Shown here piece by piece: positions 1-7,055 of a stretch of 26,856 nucleotides of DNA; position 1 is the stretch's first letter; every line of letters begins with the position of its first letter. The stretch comes from JBKPNX01 sp046732855 (GTDB taxonomy: Bacteria > Pseudomonadota > Alphaproteobacteria > Geminicoccales > Geminicoccaceae), in assembly GCA_046732855.1 (NCBI GenBank), contig JBKPNX010000235.1:1-26856 (forward strand), written 5' to 3'. The translations under genes were made by a program, and so were the position numbers. Below the pieces are notes generated by a model. That model searched no databases. It worked only from the letters and a program-made list of their open reading frames with translations, and was not told the DNA's origin.

Positions 1-1
1 G

Positions 2-415
2 TCCAGCGCGCCGGCGGCCAGGCCGGATCGCAGGCCAGCAGCGAGCCAGGTGCGCCGGACCTCGGCGGCGCTCGATCCGCACCGCCCCAGCGGCCTCGAC
101 CAGCGCACCTGGCTGCGCCTGAAGCGGGGGCAGGTCAGAATCGAGCAGACCCTCGACCTGCATGGGCGCACCCAGGCCGAAGCCCATCGCGCGCTGGGCG
201 GCTTCCTGGCTGCCGCGCAGGCGGCCGGCCACCGCTGCGTTCTGGTGGTTACCGGCAAAGGAATGGAGAGCGGGGGCACGTTGCGTCACATGGTGCCGCG
301 CTGGCTGAACGAGAGCGCCAACCGCGAACATATCGTGGCGTTCTCCCTGGCCCAGGCGCGCCACGGCGGCAGTGGCGCGCTTTACGTGCTGCTGCGCCGC
401 CGGCGGGAGCGCTGA
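2..415 (+). CDS. Smr domain protein (5' end outside window)
   Basis: C-terminal part of a small Smr-domain protein, a family related to the MutS2 C-terminal domain with nicking-nuclease or RNA-binding activity. The reading frame is open from base 2, and the Smr motif DLHGRTQAEAHRAL starts only about 50 residues in. Family members usually carry a longer, charged and proline-rich N-terminus, so the true start is probably left of the window; a GTG at position 50 is the only early start codon in view. The second Smr signature, VVTGKG, and the closing stretch RHGGSGALYVLLRR are intact, so the domain is complete. In alphaproteobacteria such genes often follow the lytic transglycosylase gene mltA, which could lie just upstream. 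The family call is secure; the substrate is unknown. Confidence 0.85.
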   Translation, partial: SSAPAARPDRRPAASQVRRTSAALDPHRPSGLDQRTWLRLKRGQVRIEQTLDLHGRTQAEAHRALGGFLAAAQAAGHRCVLVVTGKGMESGGTLRHMVPRWLNESANREHIVAFSLAQARHGGSGALYVLLRRRRER

Positions 416-416
416 C

Positions 417-438
417 CCGCGCCACGACAGCGGCGCGG
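417..438 (+). terminator. Hairpin just after the Smr gene, possible terminator
   Basis: A perfect 7-bp inverted repeat, CCGCGCC at 417-423 and GGCGCGG at 432-438, with an 8-base loop, begins one base after the Smr stop codon. No T-run follows, so it may slow or end transcription without being a classical intrinsic terminator. Confidence 0.35.
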
Positions 439-587
439 CTGCTTTGCCCAGGCGGGGGCGCCACGACGCACCCGGCGGCGGTCGCCAACAGCCGGGGCCG
501 CGGTCCGCCCCTCGGCCCCTCTCTTGGATCGGAATCAGGTGCCGCGAGGTTTTCCGCTCGCAGAGCCGCGTGGCACGCCCGACCGCT

Positions 588-604
588 GTTCAGACGCCGT
601 TCAG
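588..604 (+). promoter_or_regulatory. Direct repeat GTTCAG with 11-bp period
   Basis: GTTCAG occurs at 588-593 and again at 599-604, exactly 11 bp apart, about 45-60 bp upstream of the candidate -35 for the DUF3553 gene. Direct repeats at one helical turn are typical of OmpR/PhoB-type response regulators. No regulator can be named. The rest of the 298-bp gap 416-713 shows no credible gene. Confidence 0.25.
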
Positions 605-648
605 CGTAACAGACGATGATGATCGAGTGGTCCTGGCGCGCGCCGGTA

Positions 649-678
649 TTGCTGTCGTGCTTTAAGATGAGCTAATAA
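649..678 (+). promoter_or_regulatory. Candidate sigma-70-type promoter for the DUF3553 gene
   Basis: TTGCTG at 649-654 and TAATAA at 673-678 are separated by 18 bp in a locally AT-richer patch. The start codon at 714 would lie about 30 bases after the predicted transcription start. The hexamer AGCTAA appears twice (670-675 and 684-689) around the -10, a possible operator. This is pattern matching only. Confidence 0.35.
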
Positions 679-713
679 GATCAAGCTAACCTTGCGCCAA
701 TGGCAGGTCGATC

Positions 714-896
714 ATGAATTCGCTTCTCGTGCCCGGGGCCATGGTCCGTCATCCGACCCAACCGGACTGGGGTGTCGGTCAGGTGCAGTCGGTGGTGGGC
801 GAGCGCGTCACGGTCAACTTCGAGGACCGCGGCAAGGTGCTGATCAACGCCGCGGTGGTCGAGCTCGAGGTCGTGGCGGCCGAACGCGACGCCTGA
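714..896 (+). CDS. DUF3553 family protein
   Basis: A 60-residue protein beginning MNSLLVPGAMVRHP and containing PDWGVGQVQSV and VNFEDRGKVLIN. This pattern is typical of DUF3553, a small beta-rich domain of unknown role common in alphaproteobacteria and resembling a compact SH3-like, CarD/UvrD-tail-like fold. A GCAGG ribosome-binding site (703-707) lies 6 bases before ATG. A long alternative frame that crosses this gene belongs to the downstream penicillin-binding protein and should not be extended this far left. The stop codon precedes the next start by only about 23 bases, so the two genes are probably cotranscribed. The family assignment is firm; no function is established from the sequence. 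Confidence 0.85.
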   Translation: MNSLLVPGAMVRHPTQPDWGVGQVQSVVGERVTVNFEDRGKVLINAAVVELEVVAAERDA

Positions 897-919
897 TCCG
901 CCGCGAGGCAGCGAACAGC

Positions 920-2842
920 TTGGCGACGGTCGCGAAACGAGCCGCCCACCCGGGCGGCCGGACCAGGCGAAAAGGCCAGCAGCGGCGCGCGTGGCCCGCG
1001 CTGCGGCGGCTGCTGTTCGGTCCGCTCGGCCTGGCGCTGCTGATTGCCGGCCTGATCTGGTACCTCAGCCTCGACCTCGCTGACCTCCAGCGCGTTTCCT
1101 ACAATCAGCGCCAGCCCGAGATCACGCTGCAGGACCACGCGGGCGCCACGTTCGCGAGCTTCGGCGACAGCTATGGCGAGTACCTCACGCTCGCGCAGAT
1201 CTCGCCCTGGCTGCCCAAGGCGGTGGTCGCGATCGAGGACCGCCGTTTCTACCAGCATCCGGGGATCGACCCGATCGGCATCGGCCGGGCGTTCGTGCGC
1301 AACGTCCGCGCCGGCCGGGTGATCGAGGGCGGCAGCACGATCAGCCAGCAGCTGGCGAAGATGGCGTTCCTCACACCAGAGCGTAGCTTCCTGCGCAAGA
1401 TCAAGGAGGCGCTCTACACCTTGTGGATTGAGGCGCGCTTCGACAAGGACAAGATCCTGGAGCTCTATCTGAACCGGGTCTACCTCGGCAGCGGCGCCTA
1501 CGGGGTCGATGCCGCCGCGCGGCGCTACTTCGCCCGGCCGGCGAGCGATCTGACCCTCGCCGAGGCCGCCATGCTGGCGGGCCTGATCAAGGCGCCGTCA
1601 CGCTACGCGCCGACGCGCGACCTCGGGCTCGCGCGCGGCCGGGCCGAGGTGGTGCTGAGCACCATGGTGGAGACCGGCTCGATCACGCCGGCGGAGGCGG
1701 CGGCGGCCAAGGCTGCGCCGGCGCAGGTGGCGGCGCCGCGTACCCGCGCCGGCACCGGCTACTTCGCCGACTGGGTGTTCGCCGAGAGCCGGCTCTATGC
1801 CGATGCGGACCAGCCGCGCCTGGTGGTGCGCACGACGCTCGATCAGAAGCTGCAACGCGCCGCGGAGGAGGCGGTCGAGGCCGCGTTCGCCCGGGCGCGC
1901 ACGGCGCCGGGCGCCGAGCAGGTGGCGCTGGTCGCGATGACCCCCGACGGCCGGGTGCGCGCCCTGCTCGGCGGGCGGGCCTACGCCGCCACCCAGTTCA
2001 ATCGGGTGACCCAGGCGGAGCGCCAGCCCGGCTCGGCGTTCAAGCTGTTCGTCTATCTCGCCGCACTCGAGGCCGGGCTGCGCCCGGAGGACCGGATCTC
2101 GGCGGCGCCGATCCAGGTGAACGGCTGGGCGCCGCGCAATCTGGACGACCGCTACCCGAGCAGCATCAGCCTGCTCGACGCGTTCGCGGAATCGGTCAAC
2201 ACCGCCGCGGTGCGCCTCGGCGAGCAGGTCGGCCGCCATCGGGTGATCCGCCTCGCCGAGCGCCTCGGCATCACCTCGCTGCTGCACGACGAAGCGAGCC
2301 TCGCGCTCGGCAGCTCGGAAGTGCGGCTGATCGAGCTCACCGCGGCCTATGCGACGGTGGCGAACGGCGGTTACCTGGTCTGGCCGGAGGGCATCGAATC
2401 GATCGCCGGCGGCGACGGCGAGGCGCTCTATCGCCGCCGTCCGGTCGACGAGCCGGTGCTGGAGCCAGGCGTGGTGCGCGCGATGACCGCGATGCTCGAG
2501 ACCACGCTCGATCGCGGCACCGGCCGTGAGGCGTCGCTGCGCCGCTTCGTCGCAGGCAAGACCGGCACCAGCTCGGAGTACCGCGACGCGTGGTTCGTCG
2601 GCTTCACCGATTCGCTGGTGGTCGGCGTCTGGGTGGGCAACGACAACGGCCGGCCGATGCCGCGGGTCACCGGCGGCAGTCTGCCGGCGCGGATTTTCCG
2701 CGAGTTCATCCTGCGCGGTCAGGGCGATCTGCCATTCCGGCCGCCGCCGGCGCCGGCCAAGCCACGCGAGGCGCCGGTAATCGACGCGATCGGCGACGCG
2801 CTGGGTGACCTGGTGCGCTCGATCAAGGGTCTGTTCGACTAG
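920..2842 (+). CDS. Class A penicillin-binding protein, PBP1A type
   Basis: Bifunctional peptidoglycan synthase that polymerises lipid II and cross-links the glycan in the periplasm. With the TTG at 920 as start it has 640 residues: a basic cytoplasmic tail (1-30), one membrane anchor (about 31-50), a GT51 glycosyltransferase domain (about 75-250) with catalytic EDRRF (Glu106) and GGSTISQQLAK, then a transpeptidase domain with SAFK (Ser372), SVN (425-427) and KTGT (547-550). All active-site motifs are intact. The frame is open further left, to 692, but that would overlay the DUF3553 gene. TTG 920 is the first reasonable start after it, though its ribosome-binding site is weak, so the exact N-terminus is uncertain. 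The protein is somewhat shorter than many PBP1A proteins and lacks an obvious OB-like insertion. Confidence 0.93.
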   Translation: MATVAKRAAHPGGRTRRKGQQRRAWPALRRLLFGPLGLALLIAGLIWYLSLDLADLQRVSYNQRQPEITLQDHAGATFASFGDSYGEYLTLAQISPWLPKAVVAIEDRRFYQHPGIDPIGIGRAFVRNVRAGRVIEGGSTISQQLAKMAFLTPERSFLRKIKEALYTLWIEARFDKDKILELYLNRVYLGSGAYGVDAAARRYFARPASDLTLAEAAMLAGLIKAPSRYAPTRDLGLARGRAEVVLSTMVETGSITPAEAAAAKAAPAQVAAPRTRAGTGYFADWVFAESRLYADADQPRLVVRTTLDQKLQRAAEEAVEAAFARARTAPGAEQVALVAMTPDGRVRALLGGRAYAATQFNRVTQAERQPGSAFKLFVYLAALEAGLRPEDRISAAPIQVNGWAPRNLDDRYPSSISLLDAFAESVNTAAVRLGEQVGRHRVIRLAERLGITSLLHDEASLALGSSEVRLIELTAAYATVANGGYLVWPEGIESIAGGDGEALYRRRPVDEPVLEPGVVRAMTAMLETTLDRGTGREASLRRFVAGKTGTSSEYRDAWFVGFTDSLVVGVWVGNDNGRPMPRVTGGSLPARIFREFILRGQGDLPFRPPPAPAKPREAPVIDAIGDALGDLVRSIKGLFD

Positions 2843-2991
2843 GCGCGCACCCGCGCCACGTCCGCGGCCGGCGCGGCCGTCAGCCTGCCGCGGCGGCTCG
2901 ACCACGCGCTGGAGCCGTTGGCCCTGGGCTCGGTCAGAAGGGCAGATGCCGGTGCCCCCGCCACCCACATTTGCCGGCCGTGAGATTGTCA

Positions 2992-3005
2992 GACCCGAGC
3001 GGGTC
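2992..3005. terminator. Hairpin between convergent PBP1A and tusA-like genes
   Basis: GACCCG-AG-CGGGTC forms a compact inverted repeat three bases beyond the stop codon of the minus-strand sulfur-carrier gene and 150 bp after the PBP stop. It could serve transcription from either side. There is no poly-U tract on either strand, so termination is inferred from position. The remainder of 2843-3008 contains no gene. Confidence 0.4.
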
Positions 3006-3008
3006 GCG

Positions 3009-3236
3009 TCAGCGCTTCCTGCGCAGCAGGAACGTGAACTCGCCGGCCTGCTCGCCGTGCTCCACCAGCTCGTGGCCGGTCGCCTCGCAGAACGCCTGGA
3101 AATCGCGCACCGCCGCCGGATCCGTGGCGAGCACGCGGAGCACGTCGCCGGGCGCGACGACTTGCATCGCCTTGCGCGCCCTGAGCACCGGCAGCGGGCA
3201 CTTGAGGCCGCGCACATCCAGCATGGTCTCGGCCAT
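3009..3236 (-). CDS. TusA/SirA-family sulfur carrier protein
   Basis: A 75-residue TusA-like protein. The signature GLKCPLPVLRARKAM near the N-terminus contains the CPxP motif, whose cysteine carries persulfide sulfur in this family. The rest fits the small two-layer fold of about 75-80 residues (VLATDPAAVRDFQAFC, then ATGHELVEH). The ATG at 3236 gives the usual family length; the open frame runs further upstream, but that part has no resemblance to the family. It is divergent from moeA across 80 bp, which fits sulfur relay toward cofactor or tRNA thiolation, since TusA proteins also feed sulfur to molybdenum cofactor synthesis. Whether it is true TusA or a paralog such as YeeD cannot be decided here. 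Confidence 0.88.
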   Translation of the reverse strand: MAETMLDVRGLKCPLPVLRARKAMQVVAPGDVLRVLATDPAAVRDFQAFCEATGHELVEHGEQAGEFTFLLRRKR

Positions 3237-3316
3237 GCGCCCAACCGTGATCCGCTCCGCCCGCTGACCATGATGCCATTGCCGGTGCGCGTGCGCTACA
3301 TTGGCGCTGGGGATCG

Positions 3317-4609
3317 ATGCCGGAGTATGGCGGCAGGCGCATGGCACGGGCTCTGATCGACGACTGCTTCGCGCACCAGCCCGACCGGCTGACGGCGGCC
3401 GAGGCATTGGAGCTGCTGAAGGCGCGGGTCGGCCCGGTCGTGGACCGCGAGAGCGTGTCGCTCGGCGAGGCGCACGGCCGCATTCTCGCCGAACGGCTGG
3501 TGAGCCCGCGCGACGTGCCGGGCTTCGACAACGTCGCCGTCGACGGCTTCGCGTTCGCCCATGCCGATCTTGCCCCCGACCGGCCGACGCGCCTGAAGCT
3601 CTGGCCCGGGCGCGCCGCGGCCGGCCATCCGTTCGTTGGGCGTCTCGCGCAGGGCGCAGCGCTCAGAGTGCTGACCGGGGCGCCGATGCCCGAGGGGGCC
3701 GACACCGCGCTGATGCAGGAGGATGTCGAGCTGGACGGCGACGTGGTGGTCATCCCGCCCGGCGTGAAGCGCGGCGCGAACCGGCGCCGCGCCGGCGAGG
3801 ACGTGTGCGCGGGCCAGGTCACCCTGCAGCCGGGCACGCGGCTGCGCCCGCAGGACGTCGGCGTCGCCGCCAGCCTGGGGTGCGCCACGCTCGAGGTGTT
3901 CCGCCCGCTCGAGGTCGCGCTGCTGTCCACCGGCGACGAGCTGCGCGAGCCGGGTGCGCCGCTCGAGGCCGGCGCGACCTACGATGCCAATCGCGCGATC
4001 CTGCTCGGGCTGCTCCGCGATCTCGGCTGTAGGGTGACGGATTTCGGGATTTTGGCCGATCGGGCGGAGGTCGTGGCGAAGGCGTTGCGCACGGCCTCGA
4101 TGGACTACGACGCGGTGATCACCTCGGGCGGCGTCTCGCGTGGCGATGAGGATCACGTGGTGCGGACCGTCGACCGCCTCGGCCAGCTGCATTTTTGGCA
4201 GATCGCGGTCAAGCCCGGCCGGCCGCTCGCGTTCGGCCGCCTCGGCCGGGCAGTGTTCATCGGCCTGCCGGGCAATCCGGTCGCCGCGGTGATCTGCTTC
4301 CTGCGCTTTGCCCGCCCACTGCTGGTCGCGCTCGGCGGCGGCCGCTGGCCCGAGCCGCGCGCGTTCCTGGTCCCGGCCGGCTTTGTCATGAAAAAAAAGC
4401 CGGACCGGCGCGAATATCTGCGCGCGCGGCTGGTCGCGGGCCCGGACGGCCGGACCGTGGCGCAGCGGATCGAGCGCGAAGGGTCGGGTATCCTGACCTC
4501 GCTGATCGAGGCGGACGGGCTGGTCGAGGTGGCCGAGGCCACGACGCGCATCGAGCCGGGCGACCCGGTCGAATTCGTGCCGTTCAGCGAGTTCGGCGTG
4601 CGCGGCTGA
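3317..4609 (+). CDS. moeA: Molybdopterin molybdenumtransferase MoeA
   Basis: Cytoplasmic enzyme that inserts molybdate into adenylylated molybdopterin, the last step of molybdenum cofactor synthesis. It has 430 residues, close to the family length of about 400. The N-terminal segment holds DNVAVDGFAF (71-80), equivalent to the usual S-A-MDGYA motif; then come VLTGAPMPEGAD (118-129), the MoaB/MogA-like domain with LLSTGDEL, TSGGVSRGDED (269-279), KPGRPLAFG and GLPGNPVA (316-323), and a C-terminal beta domain. The start is ambiguous: ATG 3317 has a close GGGGA, while ATG 3341 (residue 9) has GGCAGG upstream. Codons 358-360 contain a run of eight A (4391-4398) in otherwise GC-rich sequence. Recognition is firm. 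Confidence 0.93.
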   Translation: MPEYGGRRMARALIDDCFAHQPDRLTAAEALELLKARVGPVVDRESVSLGEAHGRILAERLVSPRDVPGFDNVAVDGFAFAHADLAPDRPTRLKLWPGRAAAGHPFVGRLAQGAALRVLTGAPMPEGADTALMQEDVELDGDVVVIPPGVKRGANRRRAGEDVCAGQVTLQPGTRLRPQDVGVAASLGCATLEVFRPLEVALLSTGDELREPGAPLEAGATYDANRAILLGLLRDLGCRVTDFGILADRAEVVAKALRTASMDYDAVITSGGVSRGDEDHVVRTVDRLGQLHFWQIAVKPGRPLAFGRLGRAVFIGLPGNPVAAVICFLRFARPLLVALGGGRWPEPRAFLVPAGFVMKKKPDRREYLRARLVAGPDGRTVAQRIEREGSGILTSLIEADGLVEVAEATTRIEPGDPVEFVPFSEFGVRG

Positions 4610-4646
4610 TTGCCGGAGTTGCGCGCCGGCATAACGTATTATTGAG

Positions 4647-4681
4647 CCTCTGTGCGGCACCATGGCCCGCCGGCACAGAGG
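4647..4681 (+). promoter_or_regulatory. Strong hairpin in the leader before the acyl-CoA ligase
   Basis: CCTCTGTGC (4647-4655) and GCACAGAGG (4673-4681) form a perfect 9-bp stem. It can be extended by GGC/GCC pairing past a single bulged G, leaving about a 10-base loop. It sits 41 bases before the ligase ATG and 37 bases after moeA ends. An AT-rich TATTAT (4638-4643) lies just before it. No T-run follows, so it may be a leader structure or an operator rather than a moeA terminator. Confidence 0.4.
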
Positions 4682-4722
4682 GTGAAGGCGGCGGGCGCGT
4701 AGGTGAGCACAGAGAACAGGCG

Positions 4723-6585
4723 ATGAGGGAGCGGAACAAGGCCTCGGTCCTGGCCCGCTGGCCGATTCGCTGGCTGCGCCTGTGGGATCTCATCGGCGCC
4801 GGGCCGGCCGCGCCGTCTCTTGCCCCCGAGCCGCCGGCCGACGTCCCGCTGGTCAGGCCGTTCCCCTGGGAGGCGCGCTATCCTGCGGGCCTCGCCTGGG
4901 ATTTCGCGCTCGAGCCGCGCCCGCTGTTCACGCTGCTCGACGACGCGGTCGCGACGTTCGCCAACCGGCCCTGTCTCGACTTCCTCGGCCGCAAGTCGAG
5001 CTACCGCGAGATCGGCCAGCTGGTCGACCGCGCGGCCAAGGGCTTCCAGGCGCTCGGCGTCGGGCCGGGCGTGCGCGTCGGCCTGTTCCTGCCCAACTGC
5101 CCCTACTACGTGATCTGCTTTTTCGCGGTGCTCAAGGCCGGCGGCACGGTCGTCAACTACAATCCGCTGTACGCCGAGCGCGAGATCGCGCGCCAGATCG
5201 ACGACTCCAACACTTCGATCATGGTCACGCTCAACATCAAGGCGACCTATCCCAAGGTCGCCCGCCGCCTGGCGGACACCGGCCTGAAGACGATCGTGGT
5301 CGGCTCGATGGGCGGCCTGCTGCCCTGGCGCGAGCGCACGCTGTTCGCGGTGCTGCGCCGCCGGGAGATCGCCGACGTGCCGACCGACCAGCGTCACGTC
5401 CGGTTCAAGATGCTGATCGCGAACGACGGCGCATACGCACCGGTCGCGCTCGACCCGGGCAAGGACGTGGCCGTGCTGCAGTACACCGGCGGCACCACCG
5501 GCTCGCCCAAGGGCGCCATGCTCACCCATGCCGCGCTCTACGCCAATACCCGGCAGGTCGCGATGTGGGCGATCGGCAGCCGGCCCGGCCAGGAGAAGGT
5601 GGTCGGCGCGCTGCCCCTGTTCCACGTGTTCGGCATGACCGCGGTGATGAACGCCGGGATCGCCGGCGGCTTCGAGATCATCCTCATGCCGCGCTTTCGC
5701 CTGGACCAGCTGCTCAAGGTGATCGCCAAGGAGCGCGCGACCGTGCTGCTCGGCGTGCCGACCATGTACTCGGCGATCAACGGCTCCCAGCTGCTCGAGC
5801 AGTACGATCTGTCCAGCCTGCGCTATTGCATTTCCGGCGGCGCGCCCCTGCCGCGCGCGGTGCAGGAGACGTTCGAGCGGCTGATCGGCTGCCCGCTGGT
5901 CGAAGGCTATGGCCTGACCGAAGCCGGCCCGGTGTGCACGATCAATCCGTTCGGCGCGGCGCGCGCGGGCTCGATCGGCCTGCCGCTGCCAGGCACGCTG
6001 ATCGAGGTCACCGCGATCGACGATCCCGACCGCCGCCTGCCGATCGGCCAGCGCGGCGAGATCTGCATCAGCGGGCCGCAGGTCATGGCGGGCTACGAGC
6101 GGCGGCCCGAGGACACCGCCGACGCGCTGCGGGGCGGCCGCCTGCACACCGGCGACGTCGGCTACCTCGATGCGGACGGCTACGTCTACGTGGTCGACCG
6201 GATCAAGGATCTGATCCTGAACGGCGGCTTCAACGTCTACCCGCGCATGGTCGAGGAGGCGATCCTGTTGCATCCCGCGGTCGCCGAGGCGAGCGTGTGC
6301 GGCGTGCCCGATGCGCACCGCGGCGAGACCGTCAAGGCGTACGTCCGCCTGTGCGAGGGCGCCGAGCTGACCGCGGTCGAGCTGCGGCAGTTCCTGCGCG
6401 ACAAGCTCGCCCCGTTCGAGCAGCCGAAGGCGATCGAGTTCCGCGCCGAGCTGCCGCTCACCTGGCTCGGAAAGCCGTCGCGGCGCGCCCTGGTCGCCGA
6501 GGAGATGCGCCGCCTGAACGCCGCGGGACCGGGCTCCTCGCCTGCCGAGTTTGCCCCCGACCCCGAGCCGGTCGGCGCCACTTGA
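4723..6585 (+). CDS. Long-chain fatty acid--CoA ligase family (FadD-like)
   Basis: An adenylate-forming enzyme that activates a fatty acid through an acyl-AMP and transfers it to CoA. With ATG 4723 it has 620 residues. The P-loop-like AMP motif YTGGTTGSPKG is at 254-264, followed by LPLFHVFGMT, VEGYGLTEAGPV, the HTGDVGYLD motif, DRIKDLILNGGFNVYP (hinge and A8 region) and, near the end, LGKPSRRAL with the lysine expected in A10. The N-terminus contains an amphipathic, tryptophan-rich stretch (WPIRWLRLWDLIG) that may associate with the membrane. The long open frame continues upstream into moeA but is not homologous there. AGAGAACAGG precedes the chosen ATG. The downstream SCP2 protein suggests cooperation in lipid handling. 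The chain-length preference is unknown. Confidence 0.9.
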   Translation: MRERNKASVLARWPIRWLRLWDLIGAGPAAPSLAPEPPADVPLVRPFPWEARYPAGLAWDFALEPRPLFTLLDDAVATFANRPCLDFLGRKSSYREIGQLVDRAAKGFQALGVGPGVRVGLFLPNCPYYVICFFAVLKAGGTVVNYNPLYAEREIARQIDDSNTSIMVTLNIKATYPKVARRLADTGLKTIVVGSMGGLLPWRERTLFAVLRRREIADVPTDQRHVRFKMLIANDGAYAPVALDPGKDVAVLQYTGGTTGSPKGAMLTHAALYANTRQVAMWAIGSRPGQEKVVGALPLFHVFGMTAVMNAGIAGGFEIILMPRFRLDQLLKVIAKERATVLLGVPTMYSAINGSQLLEQYDLSSLRYCISGGAPLPRAVQETFERLIGCPLVEGYGLTEAGPVCTINPFGAARAGSIGLPLPGTLIEVTAIDDPDRRLPIGQRGEICISGPQVMAGYERRPEDTADALRGGRLHTGDVGYLDADGYVYVVDRIKDLILNGGFNVYPRMVEEAILLHPAVAEASVCGVPDAHRGETVKAYVRLCEGAELTAVELRQFLRDKLAPFEQPKAIEFRAELPLTWLGKPSRRALVAEEMRRLNAAGPGSSPAEFAPDPEPVGAT

Positions 6586-6701
6586 CGTCGATGACGCCGG
6601 GCACACGCGTCCGCCTTCCGACCGCGGCCGCGCGCTGCGCCGTGAGCCCGCGCCCGCTCCGCCCGCCGCTGCCGGCACCATTTCCCGCCGCGTGAGGTAC
6701 C

Positions 6702-7004
6702 ATGAGCCTGGAGACCGTCACCGACCAGATCCGCGCCCAGCTGCCCCAGCTCGGCGCGCTCGGCTACAAGGTCAAGTTCGCGATCAAGGATACCGGCGTC
6801 GTGTTCGTCGACGCGACCGCCACCCCGCCCACGCTGTCGAACGAGGACGCCGAGGCCGACTGCACCATCCGCCTCTCGGAGGACCGGCTGTGCCAGCTGA
6901 TCGACGGCCGCCTGTCGCCGACCCTTGCCTACACGCTCGGCCAGATCAAGGTCGAAGGCTCGCTCGGCGTCGCCATGAAGCTCGCCGGCCTGCTCGAGGG
7001 CTGA
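6702..7004 (+). CDS. SCP2 sterol-binding domain protein
   Basis: A 100-residue stand-alone SCP2 domain, a small hydrophobic-cavity protein that carries fatty acyl chains or other lipids. Supporting features are KVKFAIKDTGVVFVD, the acidic turn EDAEADCTIRLSEDRL, LIDGRLSPTLAYTLGQIKV and the closing EGSLGVAMKLAGLL, which match the family order and usual length of about 100 residues. GAGG lies just before ATG 6702. The gap of 116 bp after the acyl-CoA ligase holds nothing recognisable, and the two are likely one transcription unit, consistent with the SCP2 protein delivering substrate or taking product. It converges with the STAND gene across 51 bp. Confidence 0.88.
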   Translation: MSLETVTDQIRAQLPQLGALGYKVKFAIKDTGVVFVDATATPPTLSNEDAEADCTIRLSEDRLCQLIDGRLSPTLAYTLGQIKVEGSLGVAMKLAGLLEG

Positions 7005-7055
7005 ACGCTCGACGCTGCCCGGGACCATCGATCGGCTCTGAACAGGCGACGCGCC

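Noticed and set aside
692..919. N-terminal extension of the PBP1A frame
   Set aside because: Overlaps the DUF3553 gene in another frame and is Gly/Arg-rich without homology; coding is better explained by DUF3553.
1598..3271. 557-codon minus-strand open frame across the PBP1A gene
   Set aside because: Arg/Ala/Gly-rich shadow of the PBP1A and TusA-like genes; no domain motifs. Only its upstream end touches the real sulfur-carrier gene, which uses another frame.
4639..6681. 680-codon minus-strand open frame opposite the acyl-CoA ligase
   Set aside because: Mirror of a GC-rich gene whose sense strand carries all ligase motifs; the antisense product is low in information and has no ribosome-binding site.
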